DNA of 16,028 nt from NCBI GenBank assembly GCA_049964535.1, contig JBMFXG010000041.1, positions 1 through 16,028 on the forward strand. The letters run 5' to 3'. This document shows, piece by piece, positions 7,168 to 14,539 of the stretch. Made by a program: the position numbers and the translations under genes. Within the stretch, counting starts at the first letter, position 1. The number at the start of each line of letters is the position of its first letter. The notes under the pieces are model-generated. The model worked only from the letters and a program-made list of their open reading frames with translations. It was not told where the DNA came from and made no database searches. The stretch is from JAJYZP01 sp049964535. GTDB taxonomy: Bacteria; Actinomycetota; Acidimicrobiia; Acidimicrobiales; Acidimicrobiaceae.

Positions 7168-8465
7168 AGTGAAGCGCTCCGACGGAGCTCTAAGGAGTAT
7201 CGGTGCGCTTCAAGACCTTCTGAACGCGCCAATCTCTCTCCCGCCTCCGCCGCCGCTCCGAGAGCGCCCTCTCCGACTTCGACGATGTGGAGACGCTTGA
7301 GAAAATCGACCACTGAGAGCACCGAAGCAAAGCGGGCGGTGCCAAAAGTAGGCAAGACGTGGGAAGGGCCTGCGACGTAATCGCCAAAGGCGGCAGTCCC
7401 CGTAACGCCAGCAAAGACGGCTCCCGCCGCAGTGATGAGGTGATAGTCGCGTGACGGGTCTTCGTAGAGAAGCTCAAGATGTTCCGGAGCAATGAAGTTC
7501 GAGACACGATGAGCGGCCTCTCGGTCAGAGACGACGACGGCGTAGCCGCCCTCCTCCAAGGTAGAGCGAATCTGATCAGCTCGTGGAGAACTCTCAACGT
7601 ACGTGTTCAGCTCCGAAGCGACCGCTTCGGCGTACTCGAGATCCCAGGTGATCAACCACGCAAGTCCCTCCGGACCGTGCTCGGCCTGCACAGCGACATC
7701 AACTGCCGCCCAGAGCGGGGGTGTCGACCGATCTGCGATGACGACAACCTCAGAAGGACCAGCGAACGACGAGGGCACCCCGACAACTCCGGAGACCTCT
7801 CGCTTAGCCAACGAAACATAGGTGTTTCCTGGACCCACAATAACGTCCACCTTCGGAACCGACGTCGTGCCATAGGCCATAGCCGCTATCGCTTGCGCTC
7901 CACCGACCGCTACCACCACATCGACAGAACAGATGTGACACGCCGCTAGGGTCGCGTCGTCGACTCGGCCATCCGCACCGGGGGGAACGCAGACGACAAC
8001 CTCAGAGACCCCCGCTACCTTCGCAATTCCAGCAGTCATAATGACCGATGAGGGATATCGGGCTCGTCCTCCGGGTACGTAACAACCTGCTCGCTCCACC
8101 GGTACAAACTTCGTGTGGATCATATGGCCATTGCTGCGGCCTGAGTGGTCGCTGTAATGTCGTCGAAGTTCATCACCATTGAGCGTCACGATTGCGTCAA
8201 ACGCAAAATGGAGCGCGGAGCGAAGCTCAGGATCGACGCGTTCGTAAGCTGCGATAACTTCAGAAGGCTCGACCACCAACTTCGACAGCTCGACTCCGTC
8301 GTACTGCTTCGTCAAGGCTACGAGAGCTTCGTCTCCAAGCTCGCGAACTTGGTGGATAATCTGCCGGACCAGATCCACCGGCTCGTCGCGTCGTAGCTGA
8401 GGACGCGGAAGCAGCTCTCCGAGATTGACAAGGTCTGAGTCTCGTAAATCTAGAATCTTCAACAT
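7164..8465 (-). CDS. hisD: Histidinol dehydrogenase
   Basis: 433-aa zinc enzyme that oxidises histidinol to histidine in two NAD-dependent steps. Zinc ligands are recognisable as Q260 and H263 (VQAEHGP), D362 (GDYVAGPSH) and H421 (LEAHRYS). The catalytic pair E328-H329 is in APEHLEL, and GPGNTYVSLAKR (211-222) and AGPSEV (235-240) are typical. The start ATG at 8465 is preceded by a good ribosome binding site (GGGAAGG, about ten bases upstream). It is the first gene of the operon, so the his/trp promoter should lie in the short divergent region upstream (about 8466-8563). Confidence 0.97.
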   Translation of the reverse strand: MLKILDLRDSDLVNLGELLPRPQLRRDEPVDLVRQIIHQVRELGDEALVALTKQYDGVELSKLVVEPSEVIAAYERVDPELRSALHFAFDAIVTLNGDELRRHYSDHSGRSNGHMIHTKFVPVERAGCYVPGGRARYPSSVIMTAGIAKVAGVSEVVVCVPPGADGRVDDATLAACHICSVDVVVAVGGAQAIAAMAYGTTSVPKVDVIVGPGNTYVSLAKREVSGVVGVPSSFAGPSEVVVIADRSTPPLWAAVDVAVQAEHGPEGLAWLITWDLEYAEAVASELNTYVESSPRADQIRSTLEEGGYAVVVSDREAAHRVSNFIAPEHLELLYEDPSRDYHLITAAGAVFAGVTGTAAFGDYVAGPSHVLPTFGTARFASVLSVVDFLKRLHIVEVGEGALGAAAEAGERLARSEGLEAHRYSLELRRSASL

Positions 8466-8563
8466 ATTGAGACCTTCCCGCTTTCCCTCAGAGATCTCTT
8501 CCTAGTGTGTATGAGCATGCTAGAGCAAAACCTGAGGCGCCGATCTACCGGAGTCCAAAACTA
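8466..8563. promoter_or_regulatory. Divergent intergenic region with two palindromes
   Basis: This 98-base gap separates hisD (minus) from a small plus-strand gene and should carry the his operon promoter. I cannot assign confident -35/-10 boxes. Two perfect short palindromes are present: AGAGATCTCT at 8490-8499, 25 bases upstream of the hisD start codon, and AGCATGCT at 8514-8521. Either could be an operator, but this is inference. If the small gene instead starts at the GTG at 8507, only 41 bases remain for both promoters. No leader peptide rich in His codons, T-box or attenuator is evident. Confidence 0.35.
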
Positions 8564-8752
8564 ATGGATGGCCTCTCGGCCGAGCTGTCATCAATGGAGT
8601 ACACCATCAATGAGCTCGCAAAGCGCGCCTCCGGCCTCGGCGATCAACTCATGACAGAAAAGAACGAGATCCTTGCGACAGAGCTCTATCAGGTAGAGAA
8701 GGCTCTTTTGACTGCGGTTCGACGAATAGCCAAACTCCATCAACAGCTCTAA
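8564..8752 (+). CDS. Small helical protein of unknown function
   Basis: 62 aa from the ATG at 8564, preceded by GGAG at about ten bases' spacing. A GTG at 8507 in the same frame would give 81 aa, but leaves very little space for the divergent hisD promoter. The protein is charged and helix-prone (SMEYTINELAKRASGLGDQL, then VEKALLTAVRRIAKLHQQL), with leucine, isoleucine and valine spaced as in a coiled coil or small helical hairpin. No signal peptide, transmembrane segment or known motif is visible. It stands alone, divergent from hisD and convergent with nth. I do not recognise the family. Confidence 0.6.
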   Translation: MDGLSAELSSMEYTINELAKRASGLGDQLMTEKNEILATELYQVEKALLTAVRRIAKLHQQL

Positions 8753-8828
8753 GTCACCTCAAGCCCTACTCTCACAAGAAGCCTGCGTGGAGTGACCGAA
8801 GGTCCGCTCATGACCTCTCTGCCCTGCA

Positions 8829-8851
8829 AGCACTCAGGTCAGGTCAGTGCT
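8829..8851. repeat. Inverted repeat with tandem AGGTC loop, between convergent genes
   Basis: AGCACT at 8829-8834 and AGTGCT at 8846-8851 form a 6-bp stem around an 11-base loop that holds two tandem copies of AGGTC (8836-8845). It sits between the small plus-strand gene and the 3' end of nth, so it could be a weak bidirectional terminator. There is no T-run on either side, so factor-independent termination is doubtful. Confidence 0.3.
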
Positions 8852-8857
8852 CGAGCC

Positions 8858-9505
8858 TCATCCTGGTAGAGATTGGAACGCTGCCGGACAGAGTGCTGTC
8901 AACGCGCACTCGCCGCACGCCGGCCGACGCGCTCGGCACACCTTGCGCCCGTGATGAATCAAACGGAGCGAGAACACCCCGGTCTCACTCGGCGAAACCC
9001 AATCACAGAGCTCATGCTCGAGTCGAACCGGATCCTTCGTTGTCGAAAGTCCAAGGCGATTGGAGAGTCGGATGACGTGGGTATCGACAGGCAGTCCCGG
9101 TAAGCCAAAGGCCACCGATCGAACGACGTTCGCAGTCTTACGCCCGACACCGGGCAAGGTAACTAAGTCGTCAAGTTCCGTTGGCACTTGCCCACCAAAG
9201 TTCTCGCAAATCTGACGCGAGAGACCGATAATATGCTGGGTCTTCACCCTAAAAAATCCGGTTCGGTGGATAACCTGTTCAACCGCACGTTCGTCAGCAG
9301 CCATGAGCTGCTCTGGCTCCCCAAAGCGTTGGAAAAGGTCAACAGTAACCTCGTTGACCGTCTTGTCGGTACACTGAGCCGATAGAACGGTTGCTACTAA
9401 GAGCTGAAAGGGACTATCGAAGTTCAGTTCGCACAGTTCAGCAGTAGATCCTGGATAGAGCTGAGCGAGTTGACGAGCGATAGCGAGATGGCGCTGATCA
9501 ATCAC
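8858..9505 (-). CDS. nth: Endonuclease III (DNA glycosylase/AP lyase)
   Basis: 215-aa base-excision repair enzyme that removes oxidised pyrimidines and nicks at AP sites. The helix-hairpin-helix LPGVGRKTANVV is at 117-128 with catalytic lysine K123, and catalytic aspartate D141 is in PVDTHV. The C-terminal [4Fe-4S] loop has C190, C197, C200 and C206, the exact C-x6-C-x2-C-x5-C spacing. LSAQCTDKTVN (41-51) is the usual substrate-pocket region. It starts with GTG at 9505-9503, and a GAGG lies somewhat far upstream (about a dozen bases). The next gene, mshD, is divergent. The assignment is secure. Confidence 0.96.
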   Translation of the reverse strand: MIDQRHLAIARQLAQLYPGSTAELCELNFDSPFQLLVATVLSAQCTDKTVNEVTVDLFQRFGEPEQLMAADERAVEQVIHRTGFFRVKTQHIIGLSRQICENFGGQVPTELDDLVTLPGVGRKTANVVRSVAFGLPGLPVDTHVIRLSNRLGLSTTKDPVRLEHELCDWVSPSETGVFSLRLIHHGRKVCRARRPACGECALTALCPAAFQSLPG

Positions 9506-9571
9506 ACGGTAACTGTAGCCTCGGTCCTCTTACCAGCAGCGAGTTGCCCGAGCTCGACCGATAGTTGAGGA

Positions 9572-9584
9572 GTTCCAAAGGAAC
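9572..9584. promoter_or_regulatory. Inverted repeat in the nth-mshD divergent region
   Basis: GTTCC-AAA-GGAAC is a perfect 5-bp inverted repeat with a 3-base spacer, in the 126-base gap between nth and mshD. It is operator-like in size and place, about 48 bases before the mshD start codon. No clear promoter boxes could be tied to it; short repeats of this size also arise by chance. Confidence 0.25.
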
Positions 9585-9631
9585 AGAGCGCACTTCGACT
9601 ACCACAAGAACGCCTGCTAGCGTAAGGGTCC

Positions 9632-10540
9632 ATGGAGACCTATACCATTCATCGCCGAATCGGCGAAGAAGAGATCGCCTCGATACTTCGTCTAGCAAAG
9701 ATCATCGAGCGCCACGACGGTCACAAGGCGTTGGAAGACCACACTTGGATCGACCTCGTTCAGGGAGGCAGACGCGGCGTATCAGGCTTTATCGCCGAGA
9801 GCGTGGCCACTTCGGCTGCCCTAGGGTATGTCCGCGTAGCTGGTACCGGCACCTCCTGGGCCATCGAGCTTTTGGTCGACCCGGACTACCGAACCGAGGA
9901 GTCGGCCCTCGGTCTGGACCTGCTCCGACAAGCCCTCGAGGAGATTAGCCGCAGCGGCGGGGGCCACGTTCACCTCTGGGTCGCCAAGCCAACGGACTAT
10001 ACCGACGCGATTGCGCAAGCAGCAGGACTGCACAAGGGTCGAGACCTCTATCAGATGCGTCGTGCACTGCCGTTGACACAACGCATCGCATCGCGACCGG
10101 TCATCACCAGAGGCTTCGTCGTCGGCCGAGACGAGGAAGCCTGGCTCGAGGTCAACAATCGAGCATTCGCCTGGCACCCAGAGCAAGGCGGCTGGTCCCG
10201 AGCGACCCTACTCTCCCGTGAAAGTGAACCATGGTTCGATCCAGCAGGTTTCCTACTAACCCACATCGACGGACGCCTCGCTGCATTCTGTTGGACCAAA
10301 ATCCACGCCCACGAGGAACCCCCGCTCGGCGAGATCTACGTCATTGGAACCGAACCCGACTTCGCAGGCCAGGGACTTGGCGCTGCAATGTGCGAGGCGG
10401 GACTTGACTATCTCTCACAACGTGGCCTTACCACCGCCATGCTCTACGTCGATGCAGACAACAAGACCGCCCTGACGATGTACGATCACTTTGGCTTTCA
10501 CATCGACCACATCGACCGGGCCTACACCGCCGACCGCTAA
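9632..10540 (+). CDS. mshD: Mycothiol synthase
   Basis: 302-aa tandem GNAT protein that acetylates Cys-GlcN-Ins with acetyl-CoA, the last step of mycothiol synthesis. The C-terminal, active half shows the family hallmarks: VNNRAFAWHPEQGGW (174-188), EPWFDPAGFLL (199-209), FCWTKIH (219-225), GEIYVIGTEP (233-242), the acetyl-CoA loop GQGLG (246-250) and LYVDADNKTA (271-280). The N-terminal GNAT half is more divergent, as usual. The ATG has AAGGG three bases upstream, a rather short spacing. Mycothiol is the main low-molecular-weight thiol of Actinobacteria, so this gene is the best taxonomic marker in the window. It stands alone, convergent with the transporter gene that follows. Confidence 0.96.
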   Translation: METYTIHRRIGEEEIASILRLAKIIERHDGHKALEDHTWIDLVQGGRRGVSGFIAESVATSAALGYVRVAGTGTSWAIELLVDPDYRTEESALGLDLLRQALEEISRSGGGHVHLWVAKPTDYTDAIAQAAGLHKGRDLYQMRRALPLTQRIASRPVITRGFVVGRDEEAWLEVNNRAFAWHPEQGGWSRATLLSRESEPWFDPAGFLLTHIDGRLAAFCWTKIHAHEEPPLGEIYVIGTEPDFAGQGLGAAMCEAGLDYLSQRGLTTAMLYVDADNKTALTMYDHFGFHIDHIDRAYTADR

Positions 10541-10585
10541 AAAGTTTGAGGCAAGAACAAGTTCGAGCGCAGACTACGAGGCCGA

Positions 10586-11314
10586 CTAACCGGCGCTATA
10601 GCCCACCAAGTGACCGACCAAGAACGTCACGCCTGCACCGACCCCAGCTAAGAGAAGCTGCCGGAGAGCAGACCGAACGTAGGATCGACCAGTAAAGTGT
10701 GCAAGCAAGCCCCCGACAAGGAGCGTTGCGACTCCAGCTGAGACGACCGAACCAACGATACCCGCTGTACCAGTGGTGAAAAACCAAGCAAGCAAGGGGA
10801 TCACCGCTCCCACTGCAAACGCCACGAAGGACGAGATAGATGCCTGCCAGGGCGAACCGATCGAATCCAAGCTGACACCAAGCTCTTCTTGGGCGTGGAC
10901 CGAGAGTGCAACTGCGGGATCGCGCATCATGTACTCCGACACCTGTTCCGCTAGCTCCCGCGGAACACCACGTCGCTCATAGATACGCGCAAGCTCACGA
11001 GTTTCTGCAGCTCCATGCCGTTCGATCTCACTCGCCTCAATGGATATCTCTCGTTCAAAGAGTTCCCGCTGCGCTCGCATCGATACGTACTCGCCGAGAG
11101 CCATGGAAAACGCTCCGCCAACAAGTCCAGCTAGTCCAGCGAGTCGTACGAGTGATGCCGTTGGATGCGCTCCGGCTACACCTAAGATTAGAGAAACGTT
11201 TGAGATAAGTCCATCCGAGACACCGAAGACAGCTGCCCGTGCAGCACCTCCAGAGATGTCTCGATGATCAAGATGGCCTGGAGCCTCCGGACTGTCCGAT
11301 GAAATATTCTTCAT
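10586..11314 (-). CDS. VIT1/CCC1-family Fe2+/Mn2+ transporter
   Basis: About 242 aa from the ATG at 11314. An in-frame ATG at 11377-11375 with a better ribosome binding site (AAGG) would add 21 residues, but would overlap the start of rlmN on the other strand. HRDISGGAARAAVFGVSDGLISNVSLILG is the family's N-terminal region and first helix (split over the two halves of that stretch). A second helix ends in MALGEYVSM, followed by a cytoplasmic, glutamate-rich segment (ELFEREISIEASEIE) that binds metal in this family. Three further hydrophobic helices follow (about SSFVAFAVGAVIPLLAWFF, GIVGSVVSAGVATLLVGGLL, QLLLAGVGAGVTFLVGHLVG), giving five in all. Family members export or sequester iron or manganese; substrate and direction here are inferred. 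There is no partner gene nearby. Confidence 0.88.
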   Translation of the reverse strand: MKNISSDSPEAPGHLDHRDISGGAARAAVFGVSDGLISNVSLILGVAGAHPTASLVRLAGLAGLVGGAFSMALGEYVSMRAQRELFEREISIEASEIERHGAAETRELARIYERRGVPRELAEQVSEYMMRDPAVALSVHAQEELGVSLDSIGSPWQASISSFVAFAVGAVIPLLAWFFTTGTAGIVGSVVSAGVATLLVGGLLAHFTGRSYVRSALRQLLLAGVGAGVTFLVGHLVGYSAG

Positions 11315-11375
11315 TGCCGGTAGCGGAGGATCGCTACGATGGATCCACGCAGTAATTCCGAAACGAGTGGCGCTC

Positions 11376-12491
11376 ATGACCAATACCTTAGCAACTCCTC
11401 GAAGCCTCTTCGATACACCTCGCAGTGAGCTCCAAGCGATCCTAGAAGGCGAACCCTCTTACAGGCTTGAACAGATTCTCCAAGGACGATTCCGTGACTA
11501 TCGATTCCCTTGGGAGATCACCTCGTTACCGAAGATCCTTCGAGCTCGACTCCAGGAGAGCTACGAACCCTCACTCGCCACCACCACAGAGACGTACGCC
11601 GATTCCAATCAAACCATAAAAGCTCTCGTACACTACCCAGACGGAGCTACCGTGGAAACGGTTCTTATGGTCTATCCAACGAGAACTACCGTCTGTATCT
11701 CTTCTCAGGCCGGATGCGCAATGGGCTGTGTCTTCTGTGCCACCGGACAAGCCGGCTACGACCGCCAGCTCACGGCCGGTGAGATGGAGGAGCAGTTCGT
11801 CTGGGCTGCCCGTACACTCAGGGACCTAGAGATCGCCGCTCGGCCAACTAATGTTGTCATGATGGGGATGGGCGAGCCACTCGCCAACTACGACAACGTC
11901 ATCTCCTTCCTCTCGACTCTGAACAGCAGCTACGAGGTCGGAGCTCGATCGATCACGATATCTACGGTTGGAATCGTTCCAGGTATCAAGCGTCTGACCG
12001 AAGAACCTCGACAGTTCAATCTCGCAGTCTCTCTCCACGCCCCAAACGACGAGCTACGCTCCTCAATCGTCCCGATCAACCGCCGCTACGATCTCGCCAC
12101 CTTGATCACCTCGCTCAAGGAGTATCGGCGTCATACCCGTCGCCGAGTCACCTTTGAGTATGCCATGATGGCTCAGATCAACGACTTCGAAGATCTAGCG
12201 ATAGAACTCGCATCGATCGCCCTAGAGCTTGAAGCGCATGTCAACCTTATCCCCCTCAACCCAACCCCGCTCTACGACACCCCTGGCTCGCCGCCCTCCG
12301 TGCTCCACTCATTCGCTTCTCAGCTCGAGCGTATGGGGGTCAACGTGACGATTCGCGATACCCGAGGGTCCGATATCGCCGCCGCCTGCGGCCAACTCGC
12401 ATCAGTGGCTCACCCTGTCGCAGTATCGGTTCGTGGTCGCAAAGGTATCAAACGGCTCACCAAAGATATCTCTGACCCAACTACGTGGTAA
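11376..12491 (+). CDS. rlmN: 23S rRNA/tRNA adenine-C2 methyltransferase
   Basis: 371-aa radical SAM enzyme that methylates A2503 of 23S rRNA (and A37 of some tRNAs). The radical-SAM cysteines are C114, C118 and C121 (CAMGCVFC); GMGEPL follows near residue 164-169; the methyl-carrying cysteine is C338 in AAACGQLA. The N-terminus (PRSLFDTPRSELQAIL) is the normal RlmN opening. The ATG at 11376 is chosen; a GTG at 11367 would add three residues. No ribosome binding site is seen, so translation may be from a leaderless or poorly led mRNA. The start codon lies on a CATG that also forms a possible start of the divergent transporter. Confidence 0.95.
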   Translation: MTNTLATPRSLFDTPRSELQAILEGEPSYRLEQILQGRFRDYRFPWEITSLPKILRARLQESYEPSLATTTETYADSNQTIKALVHYPDGATVETVLMVYPTRTTVCISSQAGCAMGCVFCATGQAGYDRQLTAGEMEEQFVWAARTLRDLEIAARPTNVVMMGMGEPLANYDNVISFLSTLNSSYEVGARSITISTVGIVPGIKRLTEEPRQFNLAVSLHAPNDELRSSIVPINRRYDLATLITSLKEYRRHTRRRVTFEYAMMAQINDFEDLAIELASIALELEAHVNLIPLNPTPLYDTPGSPPSVLHSFASQLERMGVNVTIRDTRGSDIAAACGQLASVAHPVAVSVRGRKGIKRLTKDISDPTTW

Positions 12492-12541
12492 GAAGCTCCC
12501 GAAGACCAGTCCCAGTCCCTCAATACGCCTCACCACAAAAA

Positions 12542-12567
12542 CATCTCGCCTCAACACTGAGGAGATG
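12542..12567 (+). terminator. Imperfect hairpin after rlmN
   Basis: CATCTCGCCTCA (12542-12553) pairs with TGAGGAGATG (12558-12567) apart from a 2-base bulge, with loop ACAC. It lies 50 bases beyond the rlmN stop. There is no following T-run, so it is at best a weak or factor-dependent terminator. The rest of the 203-base gap up to the next gene shows no other gene; a short TACC-GTT-GGTA inverted repeat lies shortly before the next start. Confidence 0.3.
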
Positions 12568-12694
12568 CCAAGCTGAGATCTGTGGTTCATTAATCGTGCT
12601 CTACGCCTGAGTACAGTCTCCACTCATTACCGTTGGTACACTCCCTTGTTAAAGAGGTCGCAAACAGCAAGCCCTCGAGACCAGGAGTAGTTCG

Positions 12695-13066
12695 ATGAAT
12701 TCGATTCGACTTGTCAATCCAGCCCAACCACAGACGCTTCGGATCGGCACGATCCTTCTCTACGTCACGGCCGTTATGCAGCTCCTTAGCTTTGTCCTCT
12801 ATAGCGGAATCTCTCCCCTTGCACCGATCTTCGGTATTATCCTGCCCGCTCTGGGAGCGTGGGGAACTGCAAACGAACGAAAATGGGGCTACTATCTCGC
12901 CATCGTTGCAACCGCAATTCCCCTTCTGTTGATTCTTTACTATGCAACCATCTACGGCATCGGCTTCATTACGGGAAGCGCTATCTCTGTCCTCATATCG
13001 GTCGCCATGTTCGCCCTCATCGTTCATCCTCAGTCACGCTCATATATGAAGACTTGGTTCGTCTAG
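12695..13066 (+). CDS. Small four-helix membrane protein of unknown function
   Basis: 123 aa from an ATG with a good ribosome binding site (AGGAG at 12683-12687, spacing 7). Four hydrophobic segments are apparent: about 17-37 (GTILLYVTAVMQLLSFVLYS), 42-58, 66-89 (YYLAIVATAIPLLLILYYAT) and 93-109. The N-terminus is polar, without a cleavable signal. A WG-containing loop with few charges (AWGTANERKWGYY) separates helices two and three. It resembles many small uncharacterised actinobacterial membrane proteins, but I cannot name a family. It is followed 95 bases later by the MaoC-type gene on the same strand; no functional link is evident. Confidence 0.8.
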   Translation: MNSIRLVNPAQPQTLRIGTILLYVTAVMQLLSFVLYSGISPLAPIFGIILPALGAWGTANERKWGYYLAIVATAIPLLLILYYATIYGIGFITGSAISVLISVAMFALIVHPQSRSYMKTWFV

Positions 13067-13161
13067 ACGTCCACGCCGCTCTCCCCCTCAAAGAGCAACC
13101 GAGAGCAATCAGCCGTGAGCTGGTGAGACAGCGAGCATCGAAGGTGCTAGAACAGGAAACC

Positions 13162-13617
13162 ATGACAGTAATTATCAACGGCATCGACGGACTTCAGGAA
13201 AAGGTAGGCGAGCACCTCGGGTACTCCGAATGGTTCGAGATGACGCAAGATCGCATTAACCGATTTGCAGACGCTACCGGTGATAACCAGTGGATTCACA
13301 TCGACCTTGAGCGAGCAAAGTCAGGACCATTCGGCACGACCATAGCGCACGGCTACCTAACGTTGTCCCTTCTACCCACCCTCCTACCGCAGATTCTGCA
13401 GGTGCAAGGTGTCACCATGGGAGTGAACTACGGAACGAATAAGGTGAGATTTCCCGCACCGGTACCATCTGGATCCGAACTCAGGCTTGGAGCAACGATA
13501 GCGTCCGTGACAGAGATTACAGGTGGGGCTCAGGCAGCAATCGATGCGGTAATCGAGGTCAAATCAGCGTCAAAACCATCTCTCGTTGCCCAGGTCGTCT
13601 TCAACTACTACACCTAA
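13162..13617 (+). CDS. MaoC-like (R)-specific enoyl-CoA hydratase
   Basis: 151-aa hot-dog-fold protein of the MaoC/R-hydratase family, which adds water to trans-2-enoyl-CoA (or similar thioesters) to give the (R)-3-hydroxyacyl form. The hydratase motif is clear: FADATGDNQWIHID at 35-48 with catalytic D41 and H46, a glycine at 58 and TIAHGYLTLSLLP at 60-72. The C-terminal KVRFPAPVPSGSELR is also typical of single-domain members. The ATG at 13162 has GGAAA just upstream; the frame is open further upstream, but that part overlaps the membrane-protein gene and does not look like the family. The substrate is unknown: fatty-acid degradation, PHA precursor supply or another acyl-CoA route are possible. 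The ppk2 gene starts 17 bases after its stop, so the two may be cotranscribed. Confidence 0.9.
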   Translation: MTVIINGIDGLQEKVGEHLGYSEWFEMTQDRINRFADATGDNQWIHIDLERAKSGPFGTTIAHGYLTLSLLPTLLPQILQVQGVTMGVNYGTNKVRFPAPVPSGSELRLGATIASVTEITGGAQAAIDAVIEVKSASKPSLVAQVVFNYYT

Positions 13618-13633
13618 GAAAGCCGGTGTCCAC

Positions 13634-14539
13634 GTGGCGAACCCCGAGAGAGACTTGACCGGCGAAGATCGAATCGGCGAACTCACCGTCGTGCCACCGG
13701 GGGCAATTCATCCGCTTCGAACGGCCGAACACGATCCTCCAAACACACACCACGGAAAGAAAAGCGCGAAGGCAGAGACCAAGAAGCGTCGGGGCCTCGT
13801 TGAGGAGCTGCAGCGCAAGCTCTGGAGTGCCTCGCACGATGCCCTGCTCGTCGTGCTTCAAGGACTCGATACCGCAGGCAAGGACGGTACGATCCGACGA
13901 GTATTCGAGGGCGTCAATCCCCAGGGAGTAACCGTAAGCCCGTTTCGCGTGCCGACTGCATCCGAAGCTGATCATGACTTCCTGTGGAGGATTCATGCTG
14001 CTGTTCCTCCCAGAGGCACTATCGCCATCTTCAACCGGTCGCACTATGAAGATCTCGTAGTCCCGCGTGTCTACGGAGGCCTGACACCACAACAACTCCA
14101 GAGTCGCACTCAGCAAGTAATTGCGTTCGAGGAGTATTTAGAGTCAGAGTCGATTCACGTGATCAAGTTCTTCTTGAACATCTCGCCCGAGGAACAGCAG
14201 CGCCGTCTCAGTCAGCGTCTCGACGATCCGACAAAGCATTGGAAGTTCTCACCAGCAGATCTACCCACACGTCAGAAGTGGTATGAGTTTCAAGATGCCT
14301 ACGATGAGGTGATCAGTGATACATCGACGCTGACGGCTCCATGGCACATCATACCTTCAAACGCAAAGTGGTACCGAGACTATCTTGTGCTAGGGGCCAT
14401 CGAGGAGCGACTTCGATCGATCGATCCACATTATCCGACTGCTGACCTGAAGAACATAGCCAACCTCAAACGGGAGCTTCAGCGCCCCCTTCCTGACCAC
14501 CACCACGATGGCGACAAGGACAAGCGCTCACCACAGTAA
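13634..14539 (+). CDS. ppk2: Polyphosphate kinase 2 (class III-like)
   Basis: 301 aa from the GTG at 13634. Uses inorganic polyphosphate to phosphorylate nucleotides. Walker A GLDTAGKDG is at 77-85, the Walker B-region motif FNRSHYED is at 133-140, and the arginine-rich lid RRLSQRLDDPTKHWKF is at 190-205. NRSHYED is the form I associate with class III PPK2 enzymes, which act on AMP and ADP, whereas class I members usually have NRSWYNR; the class call is inference. The N-terminal segment up to about residue 45 is polar and typical of the family, and the C-terminus is His/Asp/Lys-rich (DHHHDGDKDK). An upstream TTG at 13586 is in frame but lies inside the preceding gene. It is 17 bases after the hydratase stop, possibly cotranscribed. 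Confidence 0.93.
   Translation: MANPERDLTGEDRIGELTVVPPGAIHPLRTAEHDPPNTHHGKKSAKAETKKRRGLVEELQRKLWSASHDALLVVLQGLDTAGKDGTIRRVFEGVNPQGVTVSPFRVPTASEADHDFLWRIHAAVPPRGTIAIFNRSHYEDLVVPRVYGGLTPQQLQSRTQQVIAFEEYLESESIHVIKFFLNISPEEQQRRLSQRLDDPTKHWKFSPADLPTRQKWYEFQDAYDEVISDTSTLTAPWHIIPSNAKWYRDYLVLGAIEERLRSIDPHYPTADLKNIANLKRELQRPLPDHHHDGDKDKRSPQ

Noticed and set aside
7479..7949. Plus-strand open frame (156 codons) opposite hisD
   Set aside because: Antisense shadow of hisD; Arg-rich composition and no known motif.
9498..9698. Minus-strand open frame between nth and mshD
   Set aside because: It overlaps the 5' end of mshD on the other strand and the start of nth; composition and lack of signals suggest chance.
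12590..13027. Minus-strand open frame opposite the small membrane protein
   Set aside because: The plus-strand gene has a clear ribosome binding site and four hydrophobic helices; the antisense frame is highly charged and shadow-like.
12859..13161. Upstream extension of the MaoC-type frame
   Set aside because: The extension overlaps the membrane-protein gene, has no family resemblance, and an ATG with a ribosome binding site at 13162 fits the normal family length.
13601..14116. Minus-strand open frame (171 codons) opposite ppk2
   Set aside because: Shadow of the conserved ppk2 coding region, including its Walker motifs.
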